A DNA stretch of 5,239 bases, from the NCBI GenBank assembly GCA_028275245.1, contig JAPWVA010000113.1, positions 1 through 5,239 on the forward strand. The letters run 5' to 3'. The position numbers and the translations under genes were made by a program. Positions within the stretch are counted from its first letter, which is position 1; every line of letters starts with the position of its first letter. The notes below the pieces were generated by a model, which was not told the origin of the DNA, did no database searches, and saw nothing but the letters and a program-made list of their open reading frames with translations. Shown piece by piece: positions 1 to 5,239 of the stretch. The stretch is from Actinomycetota bacterium. Lineage in GTDB: Bacteria > Actinomycetota > Geothermincolia > Geothermincolales > RBG-13-55-18.

Positions 1-1393
1 CCGTGGCCTCGTCCAGGAGCTTCCCGATGACCTGGAACCCTACGGGGAGACCCTGGTCCAGCCCGCAGGGGATGCTTATGGCCGGGAGTCCGGCCAGGTT
101 CACCGGGATGGTGCAGATGTCCGACATGTACATGGCAAGCGGGTCCTCCAGCCGTTCCCCCAGGCGGAAGGCAACCGTGGGAGAGGTGGGGCTCACCAGC
201 ACATCACACCGCTCGAAGGCACGGCGGAAATCCCCGATGATAAGGGTCCTCACCTTCTGTGCCTGGGCGTAGTAGGCCTCGTAGTAACCGGCGGAAAGGG
301 CGTAGGTGCCTAGCATTATCCTTCTCTTCACCTCGTCGCCGAAACCCACCGCCCTGGTCCTGGAATACATGTCCAGCACGTCCTCCCCCTCCACCCTCAT
401 TCCGTAGCGGACGCCATCGTATCGGGCCAGGTTGGAACTGGCCTCGGCGGGGGCGATGATGTAGTAAGCGTCCAGGGCGTATTCCAGGTGGGGAAGGCTC
501 AGTTCCTCCACCGACATTCCCAGGTCCTCCAGAATGCGGAGGGAACCCTCCACCGCCCTTTTGACCCCGGGGTCTATCCCCTCCCCCATCAACTCCACCG
601 GCACGCCAGCTCTCATCCCCCTCACCTCGCCGTCTAAAAGGGCCGGGAAATCCGGGACCTCTTCCGGTAGGGAGGTGGAATCCCGTGGGTCATGACCGCA
701 GATGAGCCGCAGGAGCAGGGCACAATCCCTCACGCATCGTGTGATGGGCCCCACCTGGTCCAGCGAGGAGGCGAAGGCCACCAACCCATAGCGGGAGACC
801 CTGCCGTAGGTGGGCTTCATGCCCACCAATCCGCAGAAGGAGGCTGGCTGACGGATGGAACCCCCGGTGTCCGATCCCAGGGCCCAGAGAGCCTCCCCCG
901 CCGCCACCGCGGCTGCTGACCCCCCGCTGGAACCTCCTGGCACCCGATCCAGGTCCCAAGGATTCCTCGTGGGGCCGAAATAGGAGTTCTCGGTGGAGGA
1001 ACCCATGGCGAACTCGTCCATGTTGGCCTTGCCCACCATGGTGAGCCCAGCGGCCTTGAGCCTTTCGATAACCGTGGAATCGTAGACCGGGACGTAGTTC
1101 TCCAATATCCGGGAGGCACAGGTGGTCCTGACGCCACGGGTACAAAGGATGTCCTTGACGGCCATGGGGATGCCGGCGGCGGGACCGGGGTCCTCGCCCC
1201 GCGCCAGGGCCCTCTCCGCCTCCTCGGCTGCCTCTTCCGCCAACTCCCAGGTCTCGGTGATGTAGGCATTGACCAGGGGCTCCACGGCCTGGGCCCGTTC
1301 CCTCACCGTCTCCAGCACCTCGCGGGGAGAGGCCTCCCGTCGCAGCAGCAACTCCCGGATCCGCCACGCCTCGGATAGGTAAAGGGGTTCCAC
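1..1393 (-). CDS. gatA: Glutamyl-tRNA(Gln)/aspartyl-tRNA(Asn) amidotransferase subunit A (3' end cut by window)
   Basis: GatA is the glutaminase subunit of the cytoplasmic GatCAB complex. It releases ammonia from glutamine, and GatB uses that ammonia to amidate Glu-tRNA(Gln) or Asp-tRNA(Asn). I translated the minus strand by hand from the GTG at 1393-1391 and found one uninterrupted frame of 464 codons to the window edge. Amidase-signature residues are all visible: Lys80 (AVKDI), the GGSSGGSAAAV block at 153-163 with cis-Ser155, and nucleophile Ser179 in GSDTGGSIRQPA. Asp425 in MYMSDICTIP aligns with the glutamine-binding Asp425 of Staphylococcus aureus GatA. GatA is usually about 485 residues, so only the last 20-25 are missing. 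The GTG start is supported by a perfect upstream AGGAGGTGA and by the usual distance from the N-terminus to the catalytic lysine. The gap to the upstream membrane-protein gene is 3 bp, which suggests translational coupling. gatB would be expected next, outside the window. Confidence 0.97.
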   Translation of the reverse strand, partial: MEPLYLSEAWRIRELLLRREASPREVLETVRERAQAVEPLVNAYITETWELAEEAAEEAERALARGEDPGPAAGIPMAVKDILCTRGVRTTCASRILENYVPVYDSTVIERLKAAGLTMVGKANMDEFAMGSSTENSYFGPTRNPWDLDRVPGGSSGGSAAAVAAGEALWALGSDTGGSIRQPASFCGLVGMKPTYGRVSRYGLVAFASSLDQVGPITRCVRDCALLLRLICGHDPRDSTSLPEEVPDFPALLDGEVRGMRAGVPVELMGEGIDPGVKRAVEGSLRILEDLGMSVEELSLPHLEYALDAYYIIAPAEASSNLARYDGVRYGMRVEGEDVLDMYSRTRAVGFGDEVKRRIMLGTYALSAGYYEAYYAQAQKVRTLIIGDFRRAFERCDVLVSPTSPTVAFRLGERLEDPLAMYMSDICTIPVNLAGLPAISIPCGLDQGLPVGFQVIGKLLDEAT

Positions 1394-1396
1394 GGA

Positions 1397-1405
1397 TCAC
1401 CTCCT
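1397..1405 (-). promoter_or_regulatory. gatA ribosome binding site overlapping the upstream stop codon
   Basis: The minus strand reads AGGAGGTGATCC followed by the gatA GTG. The nine-base AGGAGGTGA is a perfect complement to the 16S rRNA 3' end. Its last three bases are the TGA stop codon of the membrane-protein gene. Ribosomes terminating on that gene would therefore sit on the gatA initiation site, which points to coupled translation. The site also settles the gatA start at a GTG. Confidence 0.85.
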
Positions 1406-2083
1406 GCCTTCCAGCGCTTCCTCCACCCCTCGGGCGGGCACGCCCTTTAGGGATGCCACCAGGAGGCCGGTGCCCGCCAGCCTGAGGGCGGCACCGGCGT
1501 ATAGGACCGGGGGGAAATGCCCGGCCAGGGCGTTCCTCACCCCGCCACCGGAGAGCACCATGAGGAAGGCCAGGGCGAGCACCGCCACCTTGCTCGACCT
1601 TCCCCCTTCCTCCCGGAGCGAGCCGTACAAACCCACCATATGGGCCAGCACGAGCAAGGCGTACAGGGTCGCGACGGCCAGGACCACCAGGGAGGCCGGC
1701 TCCTTCGGGTCTAGGGACCAGAGGCCCTGGCCCCTGTAGAGCAGCGCCTCCCCACCCCCCAGGACCAGGGCCGCGGCGAACTGTAGGGGCACCGACCAGA
1801 AGAACGCCCGGAAATCGGTGGGGTGGGAAAAGGAACGGGAGAACAGGAAGAGGAGGTAGGAGGCGCCCAATTCCAGCAAGAGGGAAGATGAGAAGGCCGC
1901 CGACCCCACTGTCCCCCCTCCGGCGGCCAGGGAAAGGGCGTCGAAGAGGCCAGCCAGGGCCAGTAGGACGAACCAGGGGGTGAGCCAGCAACCCGGCTCC
2001 CGCCGGGAAGCCACCCTCCACCTCAACCACAGACCCGCCGCCAGCAGTACCGCGCAAGTCAACAAAAGCGTTGCCTCCTGCAT
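1397..2083 (-). CDS. Unrecognised seven-helix integral membrane protein between gatC and gatA
   Basis: This encodes 228 residues of unknown function. Hydrophobic segments lie at about 4-20, 33-53, 60-82, 94-112, 129-152, 165-182 and 191-212. Basic loops after helix 1 (RWRVASRRE), after helix 3 (SRSFSHPTDFR) and after helix 5 (YGSLREEGGRSSK), plus the basic tail, put the N-terminus outside and the C-terminus in the cytoplasm by the positive-inside rule. The ATG at 2083-2081 is preceded by AAAGGA at a 6-base spacing. The stop is embedded in the gatA ribosome binding site, and gatC ends 32 bp upstream. The seven-helix, C-in layout resembles the N-terminal sensory part of some histidine kinases, but no kinase, GGDEF or HD domain follows. 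That resemblance is topological only. No signal peptide beyond helix 1, no catalytic motif and no transporter signature are visible. That it is a real gene is well supported by the membrane pattern, its RBS and its tight packing. Confidence 0.82.
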   Translation of the reverse strand: MQEATLLLTCAVLLAAGLWLRWRVASRREPGCWLTPWFVLLALAGLFDALSLAAGGGTVGSAAFSSSLLLELGASYLLFLFSRSFSHPTDFRAFFWSVPLQFAAALVLGGGEALLYRGQGLWSLDPKEPASLVVLAVATLYALLVLAHMVGLYGSLREEGGRSSKVAVLALAFLMVLSGGGVRNALAGHFPPVLYAGAALRLAGTGLLVASLKGVPARGVEEALEGRR

Positions 2084-2089
2084 GGAGAT

Positions 2090-2095
2090 TCCTTT
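2090..2095 (-). promoter_or_regulatory. Ribosome binding site of the membrane-protein gene
   Basis: The minus strand reads AAAGGA with the core AAGGA six bases before the ATG at 2083. It supports that ATG as the start of the membrane protein. No promoter is visible in the 32 bp between gatC and this gene, so read-through from gatC is likely. Confidence 0.6.
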
Positions 2096-2115
2096 CCGGG
2101 CAAATCGTGCGATGC

Positions 2116-2397
2116 TCAGATTATCCGCGGCACGACGAAGTAACCGCTCTCCCGACGCGGCGCGTTGCTCAAGGCCTCCTCCTGGGTGAGCCCGGGTCTG
2201 ACCACGTCGGCGCGCATCACGTTCTTGAGGGGTAGGACGTGGGAGGTGGGCTCCACTCCCGTCGTGTCCACCGATTTAATCCTCTCGGCGTGCTCCAGTA
2301 TCCTCCCCAGCTGGCGGGAGAACTTCTCCTTCTCCTCCTCGGTCAGCTCCAGGCGGGCCAGCCAGGCCACGTGCTCCACTTCCCTCCTGTCGATCAT
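2116..2397 (-). CDS. gatC: Glutamyl-tRNA(Gln)/aspartyl-tRNA(Asn) amidotransferase subunit C
   Basis: GatC is the small subunit that wraps around the GatA-GatB interface and stabilises the amidotransferase. The 93-residue product has the full family pattern: an N-terminal helix pair starting EVEHVAWLARLELTEEE (6-22), a second helix around 24-42, the conserved linker DTTGVEPTSHVLPLKNVMRAD (44-64, only its start and end being quoted as hallmarks: DTTGVEP and RAD), then the ALSNAP motif (75-80) and the terminal GYFVVPRII. Length matches the usual 90-100 residues. The frame stays open upstream to a GTG at 2454, but those 19 extra residues are charged, are not family-like and would lack a good RBS. 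The ATG at 2397 has GGAGG five bases upstream. It lies 85 bp downstream of ligA and 32 bp upstream of the membrane-protein gene. Usually gatA follows directly, and here another gene intervenes. Confidence 0.96.
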   Translation of the reverse strand: MIDRREVEHVAWLARLELTEEEKEKFSRQLGRILEHAERIKSVDTTGVEPTSHVLPLKNVMRADVVRPGLTQEEALSNAPRRESGYFVVPRII

Positions 2398-2402
2398 GAG
2401 GT

Positions 2403-2407
2403 CCTCC
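2403..2407 (-). promoter_or_regulatory. gatC ribosome binding site that decides the start
   Basis: The minus strand reads GGAGG, then five bases, then the ATG at 2397. This favours the internal ATG over the upstream in-frame GTG at 2454. The ATG gives a GatC beginning MIDRREVEHVA, as expected for the family. Confidence 0.75.
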
Positions 2408-2419
2408 CTCGCTTCCCCC

Positions 2420-2480
2420 GATTCTTTCCGGGAATCTTTCCCACGGCCCCTCACCGGCTCGTCCCCGCTCCTGGGCCGGT
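2420..2480 (-). repeat. Two weak inverted repeats in the ligA-gatC gap
   Basis: One pair is GATTC (2420-2424) and GAATC (2432-2436) around a 7-base loop. The other is ACCGGC (2453-2458) and GCCGGT (2475-2480) around a 16-base loop. Neither is followed on the minus strand by a T-tract, so they are not convincing intrinsic terminators. They could be small structures in the ligA-gatC transcript, or chance in GC-rich DNA. No -10-like hexamer for gatC is seen in this gap. Confidence 0.25.
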
Positions 2481-2482
2481 TC

Positions 2483-4489
2483 TTAGGACCTCGGCCCCTC
2501 CTTAAGAAGGGTGAGGAACTCCTCCTCGCCTATGGTGGTCACCCCCAGCTCCCGGGCCTTGTCGTACTTGCTCCCCGGGTCAGTGCCCACCACCACGTAA
2601 TCCGTCTTCCTGCTGACGCTGGAGCTCACCCGGCCTCCCCGCGCCTCTATGGCTTGTTTCGCCTCCTCTCGGGTCATGGAATCCAGGCCCCCAGTGAGCA
2701 CGAAGGTCAGGCCCTCCAAGATACGGGGCACCTCCTCCACCGGCTCCTCCATGTTCACCCCCGCCTCCTTCAAGCGGCGGATCAGCTCCAGGTTACGGGG
2801 CTCGCGGAAGAAAGCCACCACGCTGTCTGCTATGGTAGGGCCCACTTCTTCCACCGAGAGCAGCTCCTCTCGGGTAGCCTTGGCCAGCGCGTCCATGGTG
2901 CGGAACCTGCGGGCCAAAACCTCCGCCATGTGGGCTCCCACGTGGCGGATCCCTAGGCCGAAGAGGAGCCGGGAGAGGGGCCGCGACTTGCTCTTCTCTA
3001 TAGCATTCAAAAGGTTGCTCACCGACTTGTCTCGGAACCCGTTAAGGGTGTAGAGCTGATCCGGGGTGAGGTAATATATGTCCTCCACCGACCTCACATA
3101 ACCCTTCTCCATCAGCTCCTGGATGGTGGCCGGTCCCAGTCCCTCGATGTCCATGGCCCCCCGGGAGGCGAAGTGGAGTATGCTCTCGAAAAGACGGGCA
3201 GGGCAGTCCACGTTGATGCAACGAGCCACCACCTCTCCCTCCGGCCGGTAGACCTTGCTGCCGCAGGCCGGGCACCTGTCCGGCATCACGAAATCCCTCT
3301 CGCTACCATCCCTGCGCTCCACTATGGGCTTGATGATCTCCGGTATCACGTCCCCTGCCTTGTGGACCAGGACGTAATCCCCGATCTTTATCCCCTTGCG
3401 CCGGATCTCGTCCTCGTTGTGCAGTGTGGCCCGAGAGACGGTGGACCCGCCCACGAAGACCGGCTCCAGGATGGCGGTGGGGGTCAGGGCCCCCGTCCTT
3501 CCCACGTTGACCTGGATGTCGATGAGGCGGGTGATCTTCTCCTCAGCGGGGAACTTATAGGCCACCGCCCAGCGGGGGGCCTTGCTGGTGGCTCCCAGCA
3601 GTTCCCGATGCTCCAGCGGGTTCACCTTGATCACCGCGCCGTCCACCTCGTACTCCAGCTCATCGCGGCGATCTATCCATTCCCGGACGAAATCCATGAT
3701 CTCCTCGGCATCCTCCGCCCTCCGCCAGTGCTCGCTCACCTTGAATCCCCAGGCAGCTATCTGCCGGAGTACATCCTCGTGGGTGCGGAAGGACTTCCCC
3801 TCGATGTAGCCTATCTCGTAGCAGATGAGCTCCAAGTGGCGGGAGGCGGTCACCGCCGGGTCCAGCTGCCGCAGGGAGCCGGCGGCGGCGTTGCGGGGGT
3901 TGGCGAAGGGAGGCTGCCCCTCCTCCTCCCTCTGCCGGTTGAGCTCCATGAAGGCCCTCTTGGGCATATAGACCTCCCCCCGGATCTCCAGGTAGGGGAC
4001 GTTCCGCTCCCCGATGAGCCGGAGGGGCAGAGACCTGATGGTTTTGAGGTTGGCGGTTACGTCCTCCCCGGTGATGCCGTCTCCCCGGGTGGCCCCCCTC
4101 GTGAAGACCCCGTTCTCGTAGGTGAGGGCGATACCCGCCCCGTCGATCTTGAGCTCGCACACGTAGCTGGTCTTTCCCACCGCTCCCTCCACCCTCCGGA
4201 TGAAGGCCCGGAGCTCGTCTTCGTTGAACACGTTGTCCAGGCTCATCATCCGCGCCCGATGGCGCACGGGGGCGAAGGCTTCGGCGGGCGGAGCCCCCAC
4301 CCGCTGGGTGGGGGAATCGGGGGTTACCAGCTCGGGGAACTTCTCCTCGATCTGCTGGAGCTCCCGCATCAGGGCGTCATATTCCTCGTCGGTGATGACG
4401 GGGTCGTCGAGCACATAATAGCGGTAATTGTGGTAGTTAAGCTGTTCCCTTAGCTCCTCCGCTCTTCTCCTGGCCTCTTCCAGGTCCAC
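2483..4489 (-). CDS. ligA: NAD+-dependent DNA ligase LigA
   Basis: LigA seals 3'-OH/5'-phosphate nicks in DNA during replication and repair, using NAD+ to adenylate its catalytic lysine. With the start chosen here it has 668 residues, typical for the family (about 660-680). Domains in order are: Ia NMN-binding region (about 1-65, with YHNYRYYVLDDP and DEEYD); adenylation domain with catalytic Lys114 in ELKIDG, EIRGEVYM, VDGAVIKV and WAVAYKFPAEE; OB fold (about 315-395, VGRTGALTP); a four-cysteine zinc finger (Cys406, 409, 424, 429); helix-hairpin-helix region (about 440-580); and BRCT (about 589-668, with SVSRKTDYVVVG and GSKYDKA). The frame opens further to a TTG at 4516, but that codon has no Shine-Dalgarno and sits at the likely transcription start. 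The GTG at 4489 has a GGTGA site four bases upstream and gives MDLEEARRRAEELRE, matching the N-terminal length of known ligases. No frameshift or missing key residue is seen. Confidence 0.97.
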   Translation of the reverse strand: MDLEEARRRAEELREQLNYHNYRYYVLDDPVITDEEYDALMRELQQIEEKFPELVTPDSPTQRVGAPPAEAFAPVRHRARMMSLDNVFNEDELRAFIRRVEGAVGKTSYVCELKIDGAGIALTYENGVFTRGATRGDGITGEDVTANLKTIRSLPLRLIGERNVPYLEIRGEVYMPKRAFMELNRQREEEGQPPFANPRNAAAGSLRQLDPAVTASRHLELICYEIGYIEGKSFRTHEDVLRQIAAWGFKVSEHWRRAEDAEEIMDFVREWIDRRDELEYEVDGAVIKVNPLEHRELLGATSKAPRWAVAYKFPAEEKITRLIDIQVNVGRTGALTPTAILEPVFVGGSTVSRATLHNEDEIRRKGIKIGDYVLVHKAGDVIPEIIKPIVERRDGSERDFVMPDRCPACGSKVYRPEGEVVARCINVDCPARLFESILHFASRGAMDIEGLGPATIQELMEKGYVRSVEDIYYLTPDQLYTLNGFRDKSVSNLLNAIEKSKSRPLSRLLFGLGIRHVGAHMAEVLARRFRTMDALAKATREELLSVEEVGPTIADSVVAFFREPRNLELIRRLKEAGVNMEEPVEEVPRILEGLTFVLTGGLDSMTREEAKQAIEARGGRVSSSVSRKTDYVVVGTDPGSKYDKARELGVTTIGEEEFLTLLKEGPRS

Positions 4490-4493
4490 GACC

Positions 4494-4501
4494 TCACCCC
4501 C
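4494..4501 (-). promoter_or_regulatory. ligA ribosome binding site supporting the GTG start
   Basis: The minus strand reads GGGGGTGA, four bases (GGTC), then the GTG at 4489. It matches the anti-Shine-Dalgarno complement GGAGGTGA with one mismatch, in the same register as the gatA site (TGA then three bases). It lies inside the longer TTG-initiated frame and so argues for the shorter LigA. Confidence 0.6.
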
Positions 4502-4520
4502 CGCAAGTGCCTTCAACGAA

Positions 4521-4529
4521 AATATAGCA
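4521..4529 (-). promoter_or_regulatory. Candidate extended -10 promoter for ligA
   Basis: The minus strand reads TGCTATATT, matching the extended -10 pattern TGnTATAAT with one mismatch. It sits in an AT-rich patch (about 4517-4550) that stands out from the surrounding GC-rich DNA. No good -35 (TTGACA-like) hexamer lies 16-18 bp upstream, which is tolerated by extended -10 promoters. Transcription would start near 4514, giving a leader of about 25 bases to the ligA GTG. The rest of the 125-bp gap (4530-4614) holds no gene and no clear terminator for the upstream gene, so read-through is also possible. Confidence 0.5.
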
Positions 4530-4614
4530 GAAATCAGCCAAAAACATTCCCCAGCAACAGGCGGAGCATGGTTTGGGCGAGGTACGGAATCAAATGGCGC
4601 CCGATGATGCCTTC

Positions 4615-5239
4615 TCAGGACCTCGCCAGCTCCAGCTCCCCCACCACCCCCAGCACCTCACCCATAACCGCCGCGGCACCCAACACCCCCGGGATCTCCA
4701 GGGTGAACTCCAGGGCCTTGGGGATGTCCTCGGGGGATTTCAGGCGGTTCCCCAGGGCAGTGGCAGCGGCATCGGCCAGGGCTGCCCCCTCAGCCAGGAC
4801 CACCGCCGCGTCCGCCCTCCCGGCGCTATAGGAGGGTCCCACCGTGGCGGACGAGGTGCATATCCCCACCCCATCATCACCTGTAGGGGGTAGGACAAAG
4901 GCTATCTTCCCGGAGAGGGGCGAGGGCCCGGCGAAAAGGCCCACCTTCCTCTCCCGGGACGAACGTAGGTAGATATCGCCCCCGTTCTCCACTATGATCT
5001 CGTAAGAGCGGTCGATGATGTCCTTTCCCACCACCTCCGCCAAGGCCCCCGCCACGGCGGCCATGGGACCCACCCCCGCCCGCTCCGCCGCCTCCGCCAT
5101 GAGCCTCACCACCGCAGGCGCTCCCTCCGGAACAGGGTAGGGCACGAAACTCTCCCCGAACCGGGGGTGGCGGGCCATGAAGTCCTCCAACTGGCCCCGG
5201 TGAAATAGGAGAAAGCGGCGCACCTCCTCACTTAGGTCC
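4615..5239 (-). CDS. UPF0280 family protein, ApbE superfamily (5' end cut by window)
   Basis: This is a conserved protein of unknown biochemical role, placed by its motifs in UPF0280 (COG2122), which is related to the ApbE flavin-transferase fold. About 208 residues lie in the window. Family blocks in order, numbered from the internal GTG at 5223, are GVGPMAAVAGALAE (51-64), VENGGDIYL (78-86), GPSPLSGKIA (99-108), GICTSSATVGPSYSAGRADAA (119-139, conserved CTSS and GRAD) and ALADAAATALGNRL (147-160). The last resembles the ADA-x-TAL metal-binding stretch of ApbE proteins. A GTG at 5223 could open the frame, but the frame continues upstream without a stop as DLSEE to the edge. That extension fits the family, whose members run to roughly 240 residues, so the true start is probably outside. 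It lies 125 bp upstream of ligA on the same strand. Its substrate and partner are unknown. No signal peptide or membrane segment is visible in the part seen. Confidence 0.88.
   Translation of the reverse strand, partial: DLSEEVRRFLLFHRGQLEDFMARHPRFGESFVPYPVPEGAPAVVRLMAEAAERAGVGPMAAVAGALAEVVGKDIIDRSYEIIVENGGDIYLRSSRERKVGLFAGPSPLSGKIAFVLPPTGDDGVGICTSSATVGPSYSAGRADAAVVLAEGAALADAAATALGNRLKSPEDIPKALEFTLEIPGVLGAAAVMGEVLGVVGELELARS

Noticed and set aside
690..2057. A 455-codon open frame on the minus strand across gatA and the membrane-protein gene
   Set aside because: It is in a different frame from both real genes, is extremely rich in Gly, Arg and Pro, and shows no family motif. It is a GC-driven shadow frame.
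2084..2115. Small palindrome (ATCG-CA-CGAT) after gatC as a terminator
   Set aside because: The stem is four bases with a two-base loop and no T-tract follows. It is too weak to call.
2398..2454. N-terminal extension of GatC to the GTG at 2454
   Set aside because: The 19 extra residues are not family-like, and a good GGAGG precedes the ATG at 2397, which gives the expected 93-residue protein.
2165..2956. A 263-codon open frame on the plus strand
   Set aside because: It is antisense to gatC, the ligA-gatC gap and the ligA 3' end, with low-complexity Ser/Leu/Pro-rich sequence. Both genes beneath it are certain.
3173..4453. A 426-codon open frame on the plus strand
   Set aside because: It lies wholly antisense to the well-supported ligA and has biased composition with no recognisable motif. 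It is a shadow of the ligA codon pattern.
4490..4516. N-terminal extension of LigA to the TTG at 4516
   Set aside because: No Shine-Dalgarno precedes it and it falls at the predicted transcription start. The GTG at 4489 fits the family N-terminus and has an RBS.
4561..4614. Intrinsic terminator after the UPF0280 gene
   Set aside because: A GGGCG/CGCCC pairing exists, but its loop is about 18 bases and no T-tract follows directly, so it does not meet the usual terminator pattern.
5221..5223. GTG as the true start of the UPF0280 gene
   Set aside because: The purine-rich GAGGAG abuts the codon with no spacing, and the frame stays open upstream with family-like residues. The protein would also be about 35-40 residues shorter than usual.

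Overview
The window is a compact, GC-rich (roughly 60-65% by eye) bacterial segment in which every supported gene is on the minus strand. In transcription order (right to left) these are: a UPF0280/ApbE-like protein (5' end beyond the right edge), NAD+-dependent DNA ligase ligA, gatC, an unrecognised seven-helix membrane protein, and gatA (3' end beyond the left edge). No tRNA, rRNA, CRISPR array, insertion sequence or other mobile element was seen. The source is clearly a bacterium (LigA and GatCAB). Heavy use of AGG arginine codons, GTG starts and strong GGAGG ribosome binding sites are visible. The ligA-gatC-gatA neighbourhood resembles the one in Mycobacterium and, more loosely, in Bacillota, so a deep-branching Actinomycetota or a GC-rich Bacillota is my best guess. 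This is not established by the sequence alone.

Region by region: 4615-5239 encodes the C-terminal ~208 residues of a UPF0280 protein. The 125-bp gap 4490-4614 contains an AT-rich patch with a candidate extended -10 promoter for ligA. ligA (2483-4489) is complete, and I re-call its start at a GTG nine codons inside the longest open frame. An 85-bp gap with weak inverted repeats separates it from gatC (2116-2397), whose start is at the internal ATG that matches the family. After 32 bp comes the seven-helix protein (1397-2083), whose stop codon lies inside the perfect Shine-Dalgarno sequence of gatA. gatA (1-1393) has 464 codons in the window with all catalytic residues present, and lacks only about the last 20-25 residues.

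How the genes fit together: GatC and GatA are two of the three subunits of the amidotransferase that converts misacylated Glu-tRNA(Gln) and/or Asp-tRNA(Asn) to Gln-tRNA(Gln)/Asn-tRNA(Asn). gatB is expected just beyond position 1. LigA seals nicks in replication and repair. The membrane protein sits between two subunit genes that are normally adjacent and appears translationally coupled to gatA. It is the least explained element in the window, and no function can be assigned. The window otherwise looks like ordinary housekeeping sequence, and I saw no convincing new system.
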